Made by a program: the position numbers and the translations under genes. Below are positions 46,627 through 56,789 of a stretch of 64,000 nt of DNA, one piece after another. The DNA comes from Idiomarina rhizosphaerae (GTDB lineage Bacteria > Pseudomonadota > Gammaproteobacteria > Enterobacterales > Alteromonadaceae): contig NZ_JAMZDE010000007.1 in the NCBI RefSeq assembly GCF_024159085.1, positions 186,001-250,000 on the forward strand. The letters are read 5' to 3'. Positions within the stretch are counted from its first letter, which is position 1; each line of letters begins with the position of its first letter. The notes under the pieces are model-generated. The model was not told the origin of the DNA and ran no database searches. It was given only the letters and a program-made list of their open reading frames with translations.

Positions 46627-47334
46627 ATGAGAAGCCAGCAACAACTAACCCCCATCGCTATCATTCGTACGCCTTTTCCCGAAAAGTTTAGTGTTCCCCG
46701 GCAACCCGGTCTGGCTCCCTCTGCATTAGCTCAGGTTGAGTTAGTTGGAAATTACCAGCACACGCAAGCCATAGAGGGTATAGAGCAGTTCTCTCATCTT
46801 TGGCTAACCTTCGAGTTTCATCAGCACAGTTCGTGGCAGGAGCGCGTTCGTCCGCCACGGCTTGGCGGTAATGAACAGCTGGGCGTCTTTGCCACACGCT
46901 CACCCTTCCGGCCGAACCAACTAGGCTTATCTGTGGTTGAGTTAGTTGCAGTAGAAACCGAACCTAAGGTGGTGTTGACGGTGCGCGGAGCGGACTTAGT
47001 GGATAACACCCCTATTGTTGATATAAAGCCTTATATTCCCTACGTCGACGCCATTAGTGACGCTCGTGCGGGATTTGCTCAGCAGAAGCCGGAAGAAAAC
47101 TTAAAGGTGCAATTTTTGGAAGCTGCGGAGTCGACTCTTAACATGGAGTCAGAGCGTACTCCTGAGCTTAAAATATTGATTACTGAGGTACTCAGACAGG
47201 ATCCCAGACCGGCTTACCACAAGTCACAGGAAAACCAGAGAAATTACGGCACAGCACTTTTGAACTACAATATTCGCTGGTATGTACAACAAAACACCGT
47301 TTTTGTTGAAGAAATCTCGTTAAAACAGCTGTAA
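46627..47334 (+). CDS. trmO: tRNA (N6-threonylcarbamoyladenosine(37)-N6)-methyltransferase
   Basis: TrmO (TsaA/YaeB) methylates t6A37 of some tRNAs. The 235-residue beta-barrel SAM enzyme has IAIIRTPFPEKFSVPRQPGL, a FEFHQHSSWQERVRPPRLGG segment, LGVFATRSPFRPNQLGLSVV and VDIKPYIPYVD, all typical. The ATG at 46627 has CGGAGTC upstream; an in-frame ATG at 46603 is less well supported. It is upstream of proS in the same direction, a pairing also found in E. coli. Confidence 0.94.
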   Translation: MRSQQQLTPIAIIRTPFPEKFSVPRQPGLAPSALAQVELVGNYQHTQAIEGIEQFSHLWLTFEFHQHSSWQERVRPPRLGGNEQLGVFATRSPFRPNQLGLSVVELVAVETEPKVVLTVRGADLVDNTPIVDIKPYIPYVDAISDARAGFAQQKPEENLKVQFLEAAESTLNMESERTPELKILITEVLRQDPRPAYHKSQENQRNYGTALLNYNIRWYVQQNTVFVEEISLKQL

Positions 47335-47412
47335 AAGGCTTTTGGGCTGAGTCAGACACTGCTAAACTTCGCTCTAATTTTTGACTACTATAACTTGCAG
47401 AGATGCCGGACT

Positions 47413-49116
47413 ATGCGCAGCAGCAAATATTTATTATCAACGCTTAAAGAGACACCTTCTGATGCTGAGATCGTGAGTCATCAGCTGATGTTGCGGGCAG
47501 GTATGATCCGTAAAGTCGCCGCCGGGTTATACACCTGGACGCCAACCGGTTTGCGTGTACTGCGCAAAGTTGAAAACGTTGTGCGCGAGGAAATGGAAGC
47601 CATTAACGCATTGGAAATTTTAATGCCAATGGTACAACCCGCCGATCTTTGGCAGGAATCAGGACGCTGGGACGACTACGGCCCGGAATTACTGCGTATT
47701 AAAGACCGTAACCAACGTGACTTTTTACTGGGGCCAACCCACGAAGAAATTATCAGTGAACTGATGCGCAAAGAAGTCAGCAGTTATAAACAACTGCCAT
47801 TAACTTTGTTCCAAATCCAGACTAAGTTCCGTGACGAGATCCGCCCTCGTTTTGGTGTTATGCGTGCGCGCGAATTTATGATGAAAGACGCCTATTCTTT
47901 CCATTTGACCGACGAGTCTCTGCAGAAAACGTACGACGATATGTATCAGGCCTACTGCCGTATTTTCGAGCGTCTTGGTTTAGATTATCGTCCGGTTATA
48001 GCCGATACAGGCTCAATTGGCGGAAGTCATTCGCATGAGTTTCATGTGCTGGCAAGCTCCGGTGAGGACGCCATAGCGTTTTCTGACTCTTCAGATTACG
48101 CCGCGAACGTGGAAATGGCAGAAGCACTACCTCCTGTCGGTGAACGCCCTGCTCCGAATCAGAAAGTAGAAAAGCATAAAGTACAGGGCGACGAACTGGC
48201 CTCTGTATTACAGCCTTTATCCGTAGAAAGCCAGCAGGCAACCAAGTCGGTCATTGTTAAAGCAGCGGACGACATTGATTCAGAATACGTTCAGCTTGTG
48301 CTTCGCGCTGACCATGAACTGAACACAGTAAAAGCCGAGAAACTGGCTCAGGTTGCGGCTCCACTGGAAATACTGACTGAAACAGAGAAAGCCACCGGCG
48401 TAGAAGCCCCTTACATTGGCGTTGTAAACGCGAAATTGCCTTTGTTAGTTGACAGCAGTGCAGCGCACCTTGCCGATTTTGCCTGTGGTGCCAATGAAAA
48501 TGGTCAGTGGCTAACCGGTGTTAATTGGAAACGTGACACGGGTGATTTCAGCATCGTGGATATTCGCAACGTGGTTGCCGGTGACCCAAGCCCTTGTGGT
48601 CAGGGCAAAGTCAAAATTGCTCGCGGTATTGAAGTTGGTCATATTTTCCAGCTGGGCAAAAAGTACAGCGACGCGATGAAAGTTGGTGTGTTGTCTGAAA
48701 GCGGTAAACACGAAACTTTAACCATGGGCTGCTATGGTATAGGTGTTTCGCGCATAGTCGCTGCTGCCATAGAGCAAAATAACGACGAGCGCGGTATTTG
48801 CTGGCCGGAAGCTTTAGCACCTTTCCAGGTTGTTATTGTACCAATGAATATGCACAAGTCAGCACGGGTACAGGAAGCCGCTGAGAAGCTTTATACCGAC
48901 TTGAAGGCTCAAGGTATCGATGTGCTGTTTGATGACCGTAAGGAACGCCCTGGGGTGATGTTTACCGACATGGAGCTCATAGGCATTCCTCATCAAGTCG
49001 TGGTTGGTGAGCGTAACCTTGATGAAAACCAGGTTGAGTACCAAAGCCGTAAAGGTGGAGAAAAGCAGAAAATTAACTTAGATGACTGCATTAGCTTCAT
49101 ACAGCAACAACTCTAA
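47413..49116 (+). CDS. proS: Prolyl-tRNA synthetase (bacterial type with editing domain)
   Basis: Charges tRNA-Pro. The 567-residue class II synthetase starts [19 protein letters not shown], as in E. coli, and has motif 2 ([20 protein letters not shown]), a full editing (INS) domain at about residues 220-400 ([18 protein letters not shown] within it), motif 3 ([15 protein letters not shown]) and an anticodon-binding domain (VVIVPMN... [10 protein letters not shown]). I chose ATG 47413; an in-frame ATG lies at 47395. A bidirectional terminator follows. Confidence 0.97.
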   Translation: MRSSKYLLSTLKETPSDAEIVSHQLMLRAGMIRKVAAGLYTWTPTGLRVLRKVENVVREEMEAINALEILMPMVQPADLWQESGRWDDYGPELLRIKDRNQRDFLLGPTHEEIISELMRKEVSSYKQLPLTLFQIQTKFRDEIRPRFGVMRAREFMMKDAYSFHLTDESLQKTYDDMYQAYCRIFERLGLDYRPVIADTGSIGGSHSHEFHVLASSGEDAIAFSDSSDYAANVEMAEALPPVGERPAPNQKVEKHKVQGDELASVLQPLSVESQQATKSVIVKAADDIDSEYVQLVLRADHELNTVKAEKLAQVAAPLEILTETEKATGVEAPYIGVVNAKLPLLVDSSAAHLADFACGANENGQWLTGVNWKRDTGDFSIVDIRNVVAGDPSPCGQGKVKIARGIEVGHIFQLGKKYSDAMKVGVLSESGKHETLTMGCYGIGVSRIVAAAIEQNNDERGICWPEALAPFQVVIVPMNMHKSARVQEAAEKLYTDLKAQGIDVLFDDRKERPGVMFTDMELIGIPHQVVVGERNLDENQVEYQSRKGGEKQKINLDDCISFIQQQL

Positions 49117-49130
49117 CTGACGCTATTAAT

Positions 49131-49167
49131 AAAAAGGCCTGACAGCAAAAACTGTCAGGCCTTTTTT
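49131..49167. terminator. Bidirectional terminator between proS and gpt
   Basis: A perfect stem AAAAAGGCCTGACAG / CTGTCAGGCCTTTTT with a 6-base loop, flanked by A-runs and T-runs on both sides, suits both convergent genes. Confidence 0.95.
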
Positions 49168-49195
49168 GTCTTGAACCGTTTGAACAGAAAAAAGC

Positions 49196-49681
49196 TTAAG
49201 ACTCCTGACCCGCCAAAGGCTCAATGTAGTGTAAATGCATATCCCATGGGAAATGGATCCAGGTGTCCTGATCTAAATCAGCGACATAGTCATCGACCAT
49301 TTCCATACCACTGGGTTTTGCGTACACCGTTACAAACTTAGCTTTCGGCAATCTCTCCCGCAGAAACTTCAGAGTATTGCCGGTATCCACTAAATCATCA
49401 ACGACCAGGAAACCTTCGCCGTCTTCCGTTGCCGTTACGTCTTTCATTACCTGCAAGTCGTCACGCTGTTCGGTGTGATCATATGAACTGACAGCAACAC
49501 AGTCGACAACTCGGATATTAAGCTCGCGTGACACAATTGCCGCCGGAACCAAACCACCACGGCTAACCGCAATAATACCTTTATACTGCTCCGCCGGTAA
49601 TTGGCGACGCGCTAGTTCACGCGTTGCACGGTGCAACTCTTCCCATGATACAAAAAACTCGCGGTTTGAATGCCATCCCAT
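49196..49681 (-). CDS. gpt: Xanthine-guanine phosphoribosyltransferase
   Basis: Converts xanthine, guanine and hypoxanthine to nucleotides with PRPP. The 161-residue type I phosphoribosyltransferase has the PRPP motif [20 protein letters not shown] near residue 95 and an entry ISRGGLVPA-type loop ([18 protein letters not shown]) near residue 39, with the aromatic-rich tail [14 protein letters not shown]. It lies 7 bases downstream of the purine permease, so uptake and salvage are coupled in one transcript. Confidence 0.96.
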   Translation of the reverse strand: MGWHSNREFFVSWEELHRATRELARRQLPAEQYKGIIAVSRGGLVPAAIVSRELNIRVVDCVAVSSYDHTEQRDDLQVMKDVTATEDGEGFLVVDDLVDTGNTLKFLRERLPKAKFVTVYAKPSGMEMVDDYVADLDQDTWIHFPWDMHLHYIEPLAGQES

Positions 49682-49688
49682 AATTTCG

Positions 49689-50981
49689 TTACCCTAACCA
49701 AATAAATTTAGCGACAAAAAGTGCGCCCAAGAAAACGACGCTTGGTGTTAAATCCTGATAGCGTCCGCCCAGTAATTTCACCACAACGTAACTAATAAAA
49801 CCTAGTGCAATGCCGTCGGCTATCGAAAATGTCAGTGGCGTCATCAATAAAACCACTGTTACCGGCGCAGCCTCAGTAATGTCGTCCCATTCTACGTCTT
49901 TCAGCGTAAACAGCATTAACACCGCAACGTAAATAATTGCACCTGCGGTTGCGTAAGCAGGGATCATACCAGCCAACGGTGCAAAGAACATGGCCAATAA
50001 AAATAAAATACCAACAACCACCGCGGCAAGCCCGGTTTTACCACCTGATGCAACTCCTGCGGCTGACTCAATATAGCTGGTGGTGGTTGAGGTGCCCAGC
50101 ATAGACCCGGCAACGGTTGCCGTGCTGTCTGCCATTAATGCTTTATTCAAGCGAGGCATTTCTCCATTGGCTTTTGCCAGCCCGGCTTTTTGCGCCACCG
50201 CCAGTAAAGTGCCGGACGTATCAAACAGGTCCACAAACAAGAAAGCAAAAATAACCGACAACATGCCTATATCAAAAGCCGCCGCTAAATCCATTTGCAT
50301 AAAGGTTGGCAGCAAGCTCGGTGGTGCAGACACAATACCATTGTATTCAACCAGTCCGGTTGCCCAGGCAATAACGGTTACCAACAAAATACTGATTAAA
50401 GCCGCGCCCTGCACTTGTCGCGCAACTAACCCAATAATGAGAAAGAAGCCCGCTGCTGCGAGCAATACTGAAGGCTCAGACAAAGAGCCTAAAGTCACCA
50501 TGGTGTCGTCGTTTGCCACAATAATATTCGCATTCTGCAAACCAATTAACGCCAGAAAAGCCCCAATACCCGCGGCAATAGCCAAACGCAATGTGGTTGG
50601 AATGGACTTTATTATCCATTCACGAACACGCAAAGCCGACAGCAGGAAAAACAAACAACCGGAAAAGAACACCGCTCCAAGAGCCGTCTGCCAGGTGTAG
50701 CCCATGCTAAAAACAACGGTGTAGGTAAAAAAAGCGTTTAGCCCCATACCCGGCGCCAATGCCACCGGATAGTTTGCCCACAGCCCCATGACCAGACAGC
50801 CAATAGCTGCAGCCAGACAGGTAGCGACAAATACGGCGCCGTAATCCATACCGGTTTCACTTAAAATGGACGGATTAACGAAGATAATGTAAGCCATAGT
50901 TAAAAAGGTTGTGAGCCCGCCAATAACCTCTGACTTAACCGAACTACCACTAGCTTTAATTGAAAACAGCTTTTCCAGCAT
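49689..50981 (-). CDS. NCS2-family purine/guanine-hypoxanthine permease
   Basis: A 430-residue inner membrane protein of the AzgA-like branch of NCS2 (adenine or guanine/hypoxanthine permeases). Signatures: [20 protein letters not shown] at the start, [40 protein letters not shown] and [20 protein letters not shown], where the last two form the substrate and proton site. About 12-14 hydrophobic segments are seen. Operon with gpt suggests guanine, hypoxanthine or xanthine as substrate. No PurR-like operator is recognisable upstream. Confidence 0.92.
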   Translation of the reverse strand: MLEKLFSIKASGSSVKSEVIGGLTTFLTMAYIIFVNPSILSETGMDYGAVFVATCLAAAIGCLVMGLWANYPVALAPGMGLNAFFTYTVVFSMGYTWQTALGAVFFSGCLFFLLSALRVREWIIKSIPTTLRLAIAAGIGAFLALIGLQNANIIVANDDTMVTLGSLSEPSVLLAAAGFFLIIGLVARQVQGAALISILLVTVIAWATGLVEYNGIVSAPPSLLPTFMQMDLAAAFDIGMLSVIFAFLFVDLFDTSGTLLAVAQKAGLAKANGEMPRLNKALMADSTATVAGSMLGTSTTTSYIESAAGVASGGKTGLAAVVVGILFLLAMFFAPLAGMIPAYATAGAIIYVAVLMLFTLKDVEWDDITEAAPVTVVLLMTPLTFSIADGIALGFISYVVVKLLGGRYQDLTPSVVFLGALFVAKFIWLG

Positions 50982-51089
50982 GAGAAACCTTGAAAGTTTG
51001 GCGTTGTGGTTAAAGGGCAGGTATTTTATCCTAACCGCCGTAGAATTTGTTGCTCACTTTTTATTTTTTAACAGGACACTAAATTTATC

Positions 51090-51410
51090 ATGCCAACCGT
51101 TTACTTTGTTGATGCCGATGGTAACCAATTTGAAGCTACTGTCGATGCAGGAACCAACGTTATGGAAGCCGCTGTCGAAAACTTTATTGACGGCATTATT
51201 GGCGAATGCGGCGGCGTTATGTCGTGCGCAACCTGCCATTGTTACGTACCACCTGAGTGGCAAAGCAAGATTCCTGCTCCTTCAGAGCAGGAAGAAGACA
51301 TGATAGATATGGTTTTAGACCCGCAGGACAATAGCCGCTTAAGCTGTCAGATAGAAATAACTGACGAATTAGACGGCCTGGTTGTGCACATGCCAAAAAC
51401 TCAGTTCTAA
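51090..51410 (+). CDS. [2Fe-2S] ferredoxin, adrenodoxin/putidaredoxin type
   Basis: A 106-residue soluble electron carrier. Cluster ligands follow the C-x5-C-x2-C...C pattern of this type: Cys40, Cys46, Cys49 and Cys86, within GECGGVMSCATCHCYVP and RLSCQIE. Members typically serve P450s, Rieske or Fe-S assembly enzymes; neither is nearby. It is a single gene, divergent from the purine permease and convergent with the NAD kinase-like gene. There is no isc context, so it is not the Fdx of that operon. Confidence 0.92.
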   Translation: MPTVYFVDADGNQFEATVDAGTNVMEAAVENFIDGIIGECGGVMSCATCHCYVPPEWQSKIPAPSEQEEDMIDMVLDPQDNSRLSCQIEITDELDGLVVHMPKTQF

Positions 51411-51422
51411 ATAAGCCTGAAA

Positions 51423-52565
51423 TTAATTTACGGCTGCCACCGGCATAAGAACTTCGTCGTGGTAGCCGGTAATAACCCGAATAGTGCCTGAGAGTTCTCG
51501 GTCTAGTTCCGAATCGCCGGTATCGACTCGTAGTGGTTTGTTATTCAGTGCCTGCAACTTAGTTTTAGTGGCAACCACCCAAATGTTCTCTTTACCAATA
51601 TGCCGAATAACCCGTGGACTTAATTGCTGATTTCCACGACCAAATAAATGCCCCTGCCCGCCAATTAAGGTTATCACCAGTTTAATGGTTCCGGTTTCGT
51701 GCTGAGCCACTGCTTCATATAAACGGCTCTCGGTTACGTCGCTGGCTAGCAGGTTATTCTGCTGGACTAAATCGACACCGAGCAAGGTGTTCTCATGCCC
51801 CATGGACTGCATAATAGCTTCTACTGTAGAGCCAGACCCCATGACTAAAAGTTCGTCGTCAGTGCGCTCTGTTACTTCAGCAGCAATATCATCCAGTACC
51901 ATCTCGTCACTTTCTTTGCCGCCCATTTTTACCGCCTGAACATATTCAAGTTCGGCCGGTACCGACATTTCACCAAAACGCCGGGCTTTTACTGTACCTT
52001 TTCTGAAAGCTTCTTCATCAATATCCATTACGTCGGCATTGTGAATGCTGGATAACTCGCCCTGCAGGATCTTCTCAATAACCCGCCCGGCACCGGTTGG
52101 ACTAATAGCATAAACACCCGAATGAATTTTAACGCCGGCCGGTATACCCAAAACTAACTGTTGTTCGGGAACTACCTGATAAATATCGCGCGCAGTACCG
52201 TCACCGCCGGCGAATAAAAGAATATCGACCTTATGAGTCACAATTTCAGATACGGCTTTTTTTGTGTCTTCTGGTGAGGATGGGGTTTCAGCAGCTTTGT
52301 AGACCGAGTCAAATGAAAAACCCAGAGCTTTGAGGCTATCAGCCCCCATTTCATTGTCGGCAGTTACAAAATGAAGTTGCTGCTTGTATGGTTGCAAAAG
52401 TTCTAATGCGGTTTCAGCTCGTTTGGCGGCTTTTCTCTCAGCCCCGGCCGCTAATGCTTTTTCCCGAATATCGGCGCCATCGCTTCCCTTTAAAGCTAAG
52501 GCGCCGCCAATACCCGCATACGGGTTAATAATAAAACCAACGGTTAATCTACTACTCGTTTCCAT
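51423..52565 (-). CDS. ATP-NAD kinase family protein (AcoX-like)
   Basis: A 380-residue protein in the ATP-NAD kinase/diacylglycerol kinase superfamily with GFIINPYAGIGGALALKGSD at the N-terminus and the nucleotide-binding GGDGTARDI near residue 125. The AcoX-like subgroup carries a C-terminal extension not found in NadK, with VMGSGSTVEAIMQSMGHENT and VVATKTKLQALNN. Its function is not established; this is not the housekeeping NadK. It is the last gene of the prmB-aroC-epmC-entericidin operon, two bases after the entericidin stop codon. Confidence 0.85.
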   Translation of the reverse strand: METSSRLTVGFIINPYAGIGGALALKGSDGADIREKALAAGAERKAAKRAETALELLQPYKQQLHFVTADNEMGADSLKALGFSFDSVYKAAETPSSPEDTKKAVSEIVTHKVDILLFAGGDGTARDIYQVVPEQQLVLGIPAGVKIHSGVYAISPTGAGRVIEKILQGELSSIHNADVMDIDEEAFRKGTVKARRFGEMSVPAELEYVQAVKMGGKESDEMVLDDIAAEVTERTDDELLVMGSGSTVEAIMQSMGHENTLLGVDLVQQNNLLASDVTESRLYEAVAQHETGTIKLVITLIGGQGHLFGRGNQQLSPRVIRHIGKENIWVVATKTKLQALNNKPLRVDTGDSELDRELSGTIRVITGYHDEVLMPVAAVN

Positions 52566-52567
52566 TA

Positions 52568-52696
52568 CTACTCGTCATCAGCCTCATCTTCTATTGCTTC
52601 ACCGGCATTTTGCAAGTCGCGGCCAGCGCCTTCTATTGTTTCACAAGCGCTTAACCCCAGTATTGCAACGGTTACTAACAATGCTCTTAAAAACAT
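52568..52696 (-). CDS. Entericidin-type small lipoprotein
   Basis: A 42-residue lipoprotein precursor: MFLRALLVTVAILGLSACET, with lipobox LSAC, then a short mature part GAGRDLQNAGEAIEDEADDE, which fits the entericidin EcnA/EcnB family (antidote/bacteriolysis lipoprotein pair in E. coli). ATG 52696 has AAGGAG at proper spacing, while the frame extended upstream has no such signal. It lies inside the epmC-to-NAD kinase-like operon. Only one entericidin-like gene is present here. Confidence 0.85.
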   Translation of the reverse strand: MFLRALLVTVAILGLSACETIEGAGRDLQNAGEAIEDEADDE

Positions 52697-52709
52697 AGAT
52701 AACTCCTTA

Positions 52710-53255
52710 TCAAAGACTACAATTAACTGACTGACCATTTGGCCAGCTACAATTAAAGTCGTGACAGAGTGCTTTTGCAAACTTTGCAGCGCGTGGAGGT
52801 ATTGTATTTTCTTCCAGTAAACGGTTTAACTGCGCAGCCACTTTCGCAGTAAATGCCTGCCTGTCTACCTCAACACCATTTAAATTATCCACACTTACCT
52901 GAAATGGAAAACCACAACATAAAGAAAATAGCCACTCCAACGCCTGTGGTTTTTCCTCAACCTGCTCAAAGGACTTTTGCTGGGCTTCGTTGCGCCCGTC
53001 CGGTTCGTACCAATAACCATAATCAAACTGCTTTCTGCGCGCTTCACCCGCTATACACCAATGCGCGGTTTCATGAAGTGCTGAGGCAAAAAAGCCATGA
53101 GCAAACACCACTTTATGCGGTTCATCGGCTTTTGTTGCTGGCTGATAATAAGGTTCATCGTCACCAGCAACCAATATTGTGTTGTAATCTTCGCTGAAAC
53201 AGCGCTTAAAAATCTCAATTAAGCGTTCATAATGGTGTTTTGACGTCTGACTCAT
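52710..53255 (-). CDS. epmC: Elongation factor P hydroxylase
   Basis: EpmC (YfcM) hydroxylates the beta-lysylated lysine of EF-P. The 181-residue protein has the iron-binding HETAHW motif near residue 61, followed by EARRKQFDYGYWYEPDGRN and the C-terminal helical part with ALCHDFN. It follows aroC by 6 bases, as in E. coli where prmB, aroC and yfcM lie close together. The EF-P gene efp and epmA/B are not in the window. Confidence 0.92.
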   Translation of the reverse strand: MSQTSKHHYERLIEIFKRCFSEDYNTILVAGDDEPYYQPATKADEPHKVVFAHGFFASALHETAHWCIAGEARRKQFDYGYWYEPDGRNEAQQKSFEQVEEKPQALEWLFSLCCGFPFQVSVDNLNGVEVDRQAFTAKVAAQLNRLLEENTIPPRAAKFAKALCHDFNCSWPNGQSVNCSL

Positions 53256-53261
53256 ATTCGC

Positions 53262-54350
53262 TTAGCGACTAATATCCGGTGTTTCAGTTTGCGCTGTTAA
53301 ATTATGCGCACGCTGGCGTAACCAATGGTCGGCTAAAACCAGGCTGGTCATAGCTTCAACAATAGGTACCGCACGTATACCAACACAAGGATCATGGCGG
53401 CCTTTGGTCACTATAGCCTGCTCATTGCCCCAGCGGTCAATTGTACGTCCGCTAATGGCAATACTTGAGGTTGGTTTCAGTGCGATATCGGCAAAAATCG
53501 GCTGGCCACTGCTAATGCCACCTAAGACTCCGCCCGCATGGTTCGATAAGAAACCGTCCGGCGTCATTTCATCACGGTGTTCGCTGCCACGCTGGCTTAC
53601 CACCTCGAAACCATCGCCAACACTCACCGCTTTTACCGCATTAATGCTCATCAGTGCTTTGGCTAAATCAGCATCCAGCCTGTCAAAGACAGGTTCGCCC
53701 CAGCCCGGTGGCACACCGGTAGCCTGCACCCGAATTTTAGCGCCAATTGAATCGCCCTCTTTTTTCAACTGACGAATAAGCTCCTGCATATCTTCAACGG
53801 CATTGGCGTCACCGCAGAACAATTCATTCTCGCGTACCTGCTGCCAGTCAATGTTACTAGCCACAACATGGCCCATTTGCGTTAATGCTGCCTGAACCTG
53901 TATGCCCTGCTGCCGCAACAACTTGTCGGCTATAGCGCCAGCGGCTACCCGCATTGCGGTTTCACGCGCTGAAGAGCGCCCACCACCGCGATAATCACGT
54001 ACACCGTACTTGTGTTGGTAGGTGTAATCGGCATGGCCAGGCCGGAAAGTATCTTTTATGTCAGAGTAATCCTGACTGCGCTGATCGGTGTTTTCAATCA
54101 GCAAACCAATGGAAGTACCGGTTGTGACGCCTTCAAATACCCCAGAGAGGATCTTAACTTGATCGGCCTCACGACGTGCCGTGGTATAGCGATTTTGCCC
54201 CGGTTTGCGCCGGTCTAAGGCTTGTTGTAAATCGGCTTCGGTTAACTCTAAACCTGCAGGACAACCGTCAACAACGGCACCCAACGAAGGTCCGTGGCTT
54301 TCACCAAAGGTGGTGACTTTGAATAACTGCCCAAAACTGTTTCCTGGCAT
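53262..54350 (-). CDS. aroC: Chorismate synthase
   Basis: Last step of the shikimate pathway, converting EPSP to chorismate with reduced FMN. The 362-residue protein shows [20 protein letters not shown] at the start (with the conserved SHG), the [20 protein letters not shown] segment, [18 protein letters not shown], and the C-terminal [18 protein letters not shown]. All look intact. It overlaps prmB by one base, so the two are coupled, as is usual in gammaproteobacteria. Confidence 0.97.
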   Translation of the reverse strand: MPGNSFGQLFKVTTFGESHGPSLGAVVDGCPAGLELTEADLQQALDRRKPGQNRYTTARREADQVKILSGVFEGVTTGTSIGLLIENTDQRSQDYSDIKDTFRPGHADYTYQHKYGVRDYRGGGRSSARETAMRVAAGAIADKLLRQQGIQVQAALTQMGHVVASNIDWQQVRENELFCGDANAVEDMQELIRQLKKEGDSIGAKIRVQATGVPPGWGEPVFDRLDADLAKALMSINAVKAVSVGDGFEVVSQRGSEHRDEMTPDGFLSNHAGGVLGGISSGQPIFADIALKPTSSIAISGRTIDRWGNEQAIVTKGRHDPCVGIRAVPIVEAMTSLVLADHWLRQRAHNLTAQTETPDISR

Positions 54351-55279
54351 TAGCTGGCCTTAGTTTCCCGTTGTTTATGTTCAATTAGTTGTTGTTTTGT
54401 CAGTAAGAATACCCCGTCGCCGCCATTAGCAAACTCAAGCCAGATAAAAGGCGTTTGCGGGTATTTCTGAGCCAGCGCCGGCATGGAATTACCCACCTCA
54501 CAGACCAACAGACCGCCTTCGTTTAATAAATCCGGCGCCTGCAACAGCATTTTATCCACCAAAACTAAGCCATCATCACCGGCGGCTAACCCCAGTTCCG
54601 GCTCGTGAAGATATTCCGGAGGTAAATCAGCCATGTCCTCAAAGTCCACATACGGCGGGTTGCTGACAATTAAGTCGTATTTTTCAGCTTTTACGGCGTC
54701 GAATAAGTCTGACTGAATAGGCGTAACCTGATGCGTTAAGCCGTGTTGCTCAATATTAAACTCTGCAACTTCCAGCGCTTCAGTCGAGATATCCAGCGCG
54801 TCGACTTCAGATTCAGGGAAAGCGTAAGCACAGGCTATGGCAATGCAGCCACCGCCGGTGCATAAATCTAAAATGCGTTTGGGTTGTTCTGCCAGCCAGG
54901 GCTGAAAGTCATTTTCAATAAGTTCAGCTATTGGTGAGCGCGGTACCAACACCCGTTCATCAACATAAAAAGGCAAACCAGCAAACCACGCCTGATGAGT
55001 CAAATACGCAGCCGGAATACGCTTTTCCACTCTCTGCTTGAGGAGTTCAGCAAACTCTTGCTTTTCCGAACTCAGCATCCGGCAGTGGCCCATATCGGCC
55101 AGCTGAGCGGTATTTAGCCGTAAGACATAACTTAATAACGCCCGTGTTTCATCAACCGGGTTGTTCGTGCCGTGACCATAATACACCTCCGCCTGGTTGA
55201 GCTGAGTTACGCTCCAGCGAGTAATGTCATCAATGCTAACTAACTCCTGAATGGCTTGTTCCAGATTACGCACTTGCAA
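54350..55279 (-). CDS. prmB: 50S ribosomal protein L3 glutamine methyltransferase
   Basis: PrmB N5-methylates a glutamine of ribosomal protein L3. The protein has the SAM motif [20 protein letters not shown] and the NPPY motif ([19 protein letters not shown]) characteristic of N-glutamine/adenine methyltransferases. The start is not certain: I prefer TTG at 55279, which has GGGAGA six bases before it; GTG 55297 and GTG 55273 are alternatives (309 residues with the TTG). It is the first gene of the aroC operon and divergent from smrB. Confidence 0.92.
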   Translation of the reverse strand: MQVRNLEQAIQELVSIDDITRWSVTQLNQAEVYYGHGTNNPVDETRALLSYVLRLNTAQLADMGHCRMLSSEKQEFAELLKQRVEKRIPAAYLTHQAWFAGLPFYVDERVLVPRSPIAELIENDFQPWLAEQPKRILDLCTGGGCIAIACAYAFPESEVDALDISTEALEVAEFNIEQHGLTHQVTPIQSDLFDAVKAEKYDLIVSNPPYVDFEDMADLPPEYLHEPELGLAAGDDGLVLVDKMLLQAPDLLNEGGLLVCEVGNSMPALAQKYPQTPFIWLEFANGGDGVFLLTKQQLIEHKQRETKAS

Positions 55280-55310
55280 AGGCTGTCTCCCGACCACTGA
55301 ATGTTTTATA

Positions 55311-55348
55311 CTGAATTAACTTAATGCCTTAAAGATACCTTAATTCAG
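55311..55348. repeat. Inverted repeat between prmB and smrB
   Basis: CTGAATTAA (55311-55319) and its reverse complement TTAATTCAG (55340-55348) flank a 20-base spacer in the 86-base divergent gap. It could be an operator or a shared promoter element; no known regulator site is recognised. Confidence 0.4.
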
Positions 55349-55365
55349 CGCGGTTTTCATCAATC

Positions 55366-55929
55366 ATGGTCGCAAACAAACGTAAGTCATCATCACTTTC
55401 TGAAGACGATATCGAGCTTTTTCGCGAAGCCGCAAAAGGTGCTGCCCGTATAAAGCAGGACAAACTTCCGCCGGAGCCGCCGAAAATTGCTGAATTACGG
55501 AAGCGCCGACAGTTATCGCAACACCCCAGTGCACAGCAAATTGCCGACGCCAGCCGCTCGGCCAGTCATTATTTTTCCGATGATTTTGAAGCCCATTTTG
55601 CTGATAGCCCGGTACGTTTTGCTGCGGAGGGTGAGTCTGGGTATTTGGTTAAGCAATTACGCCGGGGAGACTACACGCCCGAGTTGCTACTGGACTTACA
55701 TGGTATGACATTAGCCACGGCACGTCAGGAGTTAGCGGCGTTATTACTGGCATGTGAGCGCGAACACATAGACTGTTGCTGCATTATGCACGGGCACGGC
55801 AGTGGTAAGTTAAAGCAGCAATTGCCCCACTGGTTAGTACAGCATCCGCATGTTCGGGCCTTTCATCAGGCCCCGCTGGAATGGGGCGGCGCAGCGTCGT
55901 TATTGGTACTGTTAAAAGTTGCGAGCTAG
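55366..55929 (+). CDS. smrB: Ribosome rescue endonuclease SmrB
   Basis: SmrB (YfcN) cuts mRNA at collided ribosomes. The 187-residue protein has a charged N-terminal region (SSSLSEDDIELFREAAKGA) and a C-terminal Smr domain with LLLDLHGMTLATARQELAALL near residue 108 (the DLHG motif is replaced by LDLHGMT as in E. coli), CCIMHGHGSGKLKQQLPHWL and the final ASLLVLLK. The pairing of smrB with prmB in divergent orientation is conserved in E. coli. Confidence 0.95.
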   Translation: MVANKRKSSSLSEDDIELFREAAKGAARIKQDKLPPEPPKIAELRKRRQLSQHPSAQQIADASRSASHYFSDDFEAHFADSPVRFAAEGESGYLVKQLRRGDYTPELLLDLHGMTLATARQELAALLLACEREHIDCCCIMHGHGSGKLKQQLPHWLVQHPHVRAFHQAPLEWGGAASLLVLLKVAS

Positions 55930-55932
55930 CAA

Positions 55933-56415
55933 TTAGCCCGCACACCGTTCTGCTATTAACAGCTGCTGAAATTTACCGCGTAAGGTTTCCGGCGAAAAGT
56001 CGACAACCGCAATACCCGCTGTCGGAAAAATAGGAGGCTGCACGCTGGCATCCAGTTCATGCACTAAATAACTCACCAATGGCATGTGCGACACCAACAC
56101 CACACTTTCATAGCCATGCTGCTGTATTTCTGCAGCAAGCCAACTGACAACCGAACCGGCATGACCATCGGGCGTAATGTCATCGCAATTTTGCTTCTGC
56201 CCGGTTTTCAGATGCGACAATAAGATAGAAGCCGTTTGCTGAGCCCGTATATATGGGCTGACATAAACACAGTCAACTTTCGGCTGTTTATCTATCAACC
56301 ATTTCGCCGTGGTTGTAACTTCGTGTTCACCGTTAGTGGTTAAACGGCGCTCGCGATCGGAATAACTGCCCTGTGGGTAGTTTGCTTCACCATGACGCAT
56401 GATATACAGCTTCAT
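55933..56415 (-). CDS. sixA: Phosphohistidine phosphatase SixA
   Basis: A 160-residue histidine phosphatase. The catalytic RHG motif is at the very start (LYIMRHGEANYPQGSYSDRE), and a second catalytic His is in VVLVSHMPLVSYLVHEL near residue 107. SixA removes phosphate from phosphohistidine on phosphotransferase components such as NPr. It overlaps rnfH by four bases and ends four bases from the convergent smrB. Confidence 0.92.
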   Translation of the reverse strand: MKLYIMRHGEANYPQGSYSDRERRLTTNGEHEVTTTAKWLIDKQPKVDCVYVSPYIRAQQTASILLSHLKTGQKQNCDDITPDGHAGSVVSWLAAEIQQHGYESVVLVSHMPLVSYLVHELDASVQPPIFPTAGIAVVDFSPETLRGKFQQLLIAERCAG

Positions 56416-56789
56416 TCTGGCTTAGACTCCTCGGCCTGCGTTCGGCGATTTGTGTCAGGCCGGCCACCGGTAACCCGATTAGCCCGGCCAGACTCTTTAG
56501 CTTCTTCCGCACGACGTTTGCGTACGGCTTTTGGATCGGCAATTAGCGGACGATAAATCTCAATACGGTCACCGTCTCGCGGCTGTGCATCTAATTTCAC
56601 CGTCTTATTCCAGATACCCACTTTTTGCTGTTCAAGATCAATTTCTGGAAACTGTTCGAATACGTCCGACATGCGTATGCACTCTTCCACCGTTGCGCCC
56701 TCTTGCGGATGCACCGTTAGCAGCACTTGCTTGTCAGGAGTAGCGTAAGCCACTTCAATAGTTAGTTTATTGCCCATGCTGGTTTCCAT
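56412..56789 (-). CDS. rnfH: RnfH family protein
   Basis: A 125-residue ubiquitin-fold protein of the RnfH/YfjF family; function unknown despite the name. Family core: VAYATPDKQVLLTVHPQEGA, KVGIWNKTVKLDAQPRDGDR, IEIYRPLIADPKAVRKRRAE, followed by a charged tail. ATG 56789 has a good GGAG site seven bases upstream and is preferred over the ATG four codons later. It overlaps the end of ratA by 23 bases. The ratA-rnfH pair next to smpB is conserved in gammaproteobacteria. Confidence 0.92.
   Translation of the reverse strand: METSMGNKLTIEVAYATPDKQVLLTVHPQEGATVEECIRMSDVFEQFPEIDLEQQKVGIWNKTVKLDAQPRDGDRIEIYRPLIADPKAVRKRRAEEAKESGRANRVTGGRPDTNRRTQAEESKPE

Noticed and set aside
50080-50700. A 206-codon open frame antisense to the purine permease
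   Set aside because: It is the shadow of a conserved membrane protein gene in another frame; composition rich in Lys, Ala and Pro without any domain, and no ribosome binding site.
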